Shown piece after piece: positions 5,014 to 5,657 of a stretch of DNA of 5,657 nt (the stretch's first letter is position 1; each line of letters begins with the position of its first letter). Below the pieces are notes generated by a model that saw nothing but the letters and a program-made list of their open reading frames with translations, did no database searches and was not told the DNA's origin. The stretch covers positions 1-5,657 of the forward strand of contig SLHT01000090.1 in assembly GCA_007136055.1 (NCBI GenBank), written 5' to 3'. Origin of the DNA: Syntrophomonadaceae bacterium (lineage in GTDB: Bacteria > Bacillota > Dethiobacteria > DTU022). Both the position numbers and the translations under genes were made by a program.

Positions 5014-5657
5014 ATGAAAGATATAACCCGGAAAGAAATAATTATGGGTAAGGCCGCAAGATTATTTGCCGATAAAGGTTTTCAGTGCACTACTATTCAG
5101 GATATAGCCAAAGCGGCCAATGTCTCGGAAGCATCAATCTATGAACACTTCAAAAATAAAGAAGACCTCCTGTTTTCGATTCCTGAACAAACCTTTAACG
5201 ATATGCTTAAAAGTCTCGAAAGCCATATGCTGGGTATCAAGGGGCCGGAAAACCAGTTCAGGAAATTTATCTGGCATTACCTCTCTTTTATGGAAGAACG
5301 GAAAGAATTTGCAGGCCTGTTTATGTTTGATATTTGGAGCAATCAGAAATACTACGACAGCAAAAAAAACAGACCTCTTTTCGCTTATTACCAGGTGTTG
5401 CGTAAGATTATCAGTGCCGGTGTTGAGCAAAACGTATTTCGAAGCGATTTCGACCTGTCAATTTGCTGCTCCATGATTTTAGGAACGATGAACCATCTTA
5501 TATTATCTCTTCTGGCCCTGGAAAAACCTTTCCGCCTGATAGAAAAAGGCGATTCAATGGAACAGCTTTTTTTTGAAGCAATTAGAAAACGGCCGCAAAA
5601 AGAAACCTCCCTCTGGATAGAACTCGGTAAAAAGGGTGTTATTCTACAGGCCGCCCT
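5014..5657 (+). CDS. TetR/AcrR-family transcriptional regulator (3' end missing at right edge)
   Basis: At least 214 residues of a TetR-family repressor, divergent from the four-gene minus-strand run. Seen: an N-terminal helix IIMGKAARLFADKGF (9-23), then the helix-turn-helix TTIQDIAKAANVSEASIYEHFKNKEDLL (26-53), which is close to the family consensus. The rest is a helical ligand-binding domain; the stretch near residues 130-165 (RKIISAGVEQNVFRSDFDLS, then ILGTMNHLI) resembles FadR-like TetR proteins that sense long-chain acyl-CoA. An in-frame TAA at 5005-5007 bounds the start, and AAGG at 5001-5004 is a modest ribosome binding site 9 nt before the ATG. The usual family C-terminus comes at about 190-200 residues; this frame continues past 214 without a stop, so it has a tail or a late frameshift beyond the window. 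By position it probably represses the divergent genes and perhaps itself (inference). Confidence 0.93.
   Translation, partial: MKDITRKEIIMGKAARLFADKGFQCTTIQDIAKAANVSEASIYEHFKNKEDLLFSIPEQTFNDMLKSLESHMLGIKGPENQFRKFIWHYLSFMEERKEFAGLFMFDIWSNQKYYDSKKNRPLFAYYQVLRKIISAGVEQNVFRSDFDLSICCSMILGTMNHLILSLLALEKPFRLIEKGDSMEQLFFEAIRKRPQKETSLWIELGKKGVILQAA

Noticed and set aside
5120..5476. 118-codon plus-strand and 98-codon minus-strand frames
   Set aside because: Both overlap the TetR-family gene, whose helix-turn-helix is clear in its own frame starting at 5014.

Overview
The window looks like chromosomal DNA of an anaerobic, low-to-moderate-GC Bacillota (Clostridia-like) bacterium. This rests on strong GGAGG-type ribosome binding sites, sigma-A style promoters, AT-rich intergenic DNA and gene families common in anaerobes. 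It is an inference from style; no marker gene fixes the taxon.

Layout: four genes run on the minus strand, transcribed right to left, and one regulator gene diverges on the plus strand. In minus-strand order they are: a DUF362 protein with a cysteine-rich C-terminal region (4534-3221); a classical short-chain dehydrogenase/reductase of DHRS4-like type (3171-2407); a 4-hydroxyphenylacetate 3-hydroxylase / 4-hydroxybutyryl-CoA dehydratase family flavoprotein (2220-790); and a nitronate monooxygenase/FabK-like FMN enzyme that starts with TTG at 754 and runs off the left edge. Gaps are 49, 186 and 35 bp. The 186-bp gap holds two overlapping palindromes. A divergent TetR-family regulator starts at 5014 and runs off the right edge. 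The 479-bp gap between the divergent genes contains a good sigma-A type promoter for each direction and a cluster of short direct and inverted repeats that could be operators.

How the genes may work together (inference): a flavoenzyme with the acyl-CoA dehydrogenase-like fold, an NADP(H)-type SDR and a FabK-like FMN enzyme suggest a redox pathway acting on an acyl-CoA or a related carbonyl/enoyl compound. The DUF362 protein would be a putative metal or Fe-S partner. The TetR protein, whose ligand domain resembles fatty-acyl-CoA-responsive FadR-like regulators, would control the set. The substrate cannot be read from the sequence.

The most notable observation is that the HpaB/AbfD-family protein keeps only one (His289) of the four ligands that hold the [4Fe-4S] cluster in 4-hydroxybutyryl-CoA dehydratase, and also lacks the Arg/Tyr pair typical of the oxygen-dependent hydroxylases. 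It is therefore probably neither enzyme. No RNA genes, CRISPR arrays, insertion sequences or attachment sites were seen.
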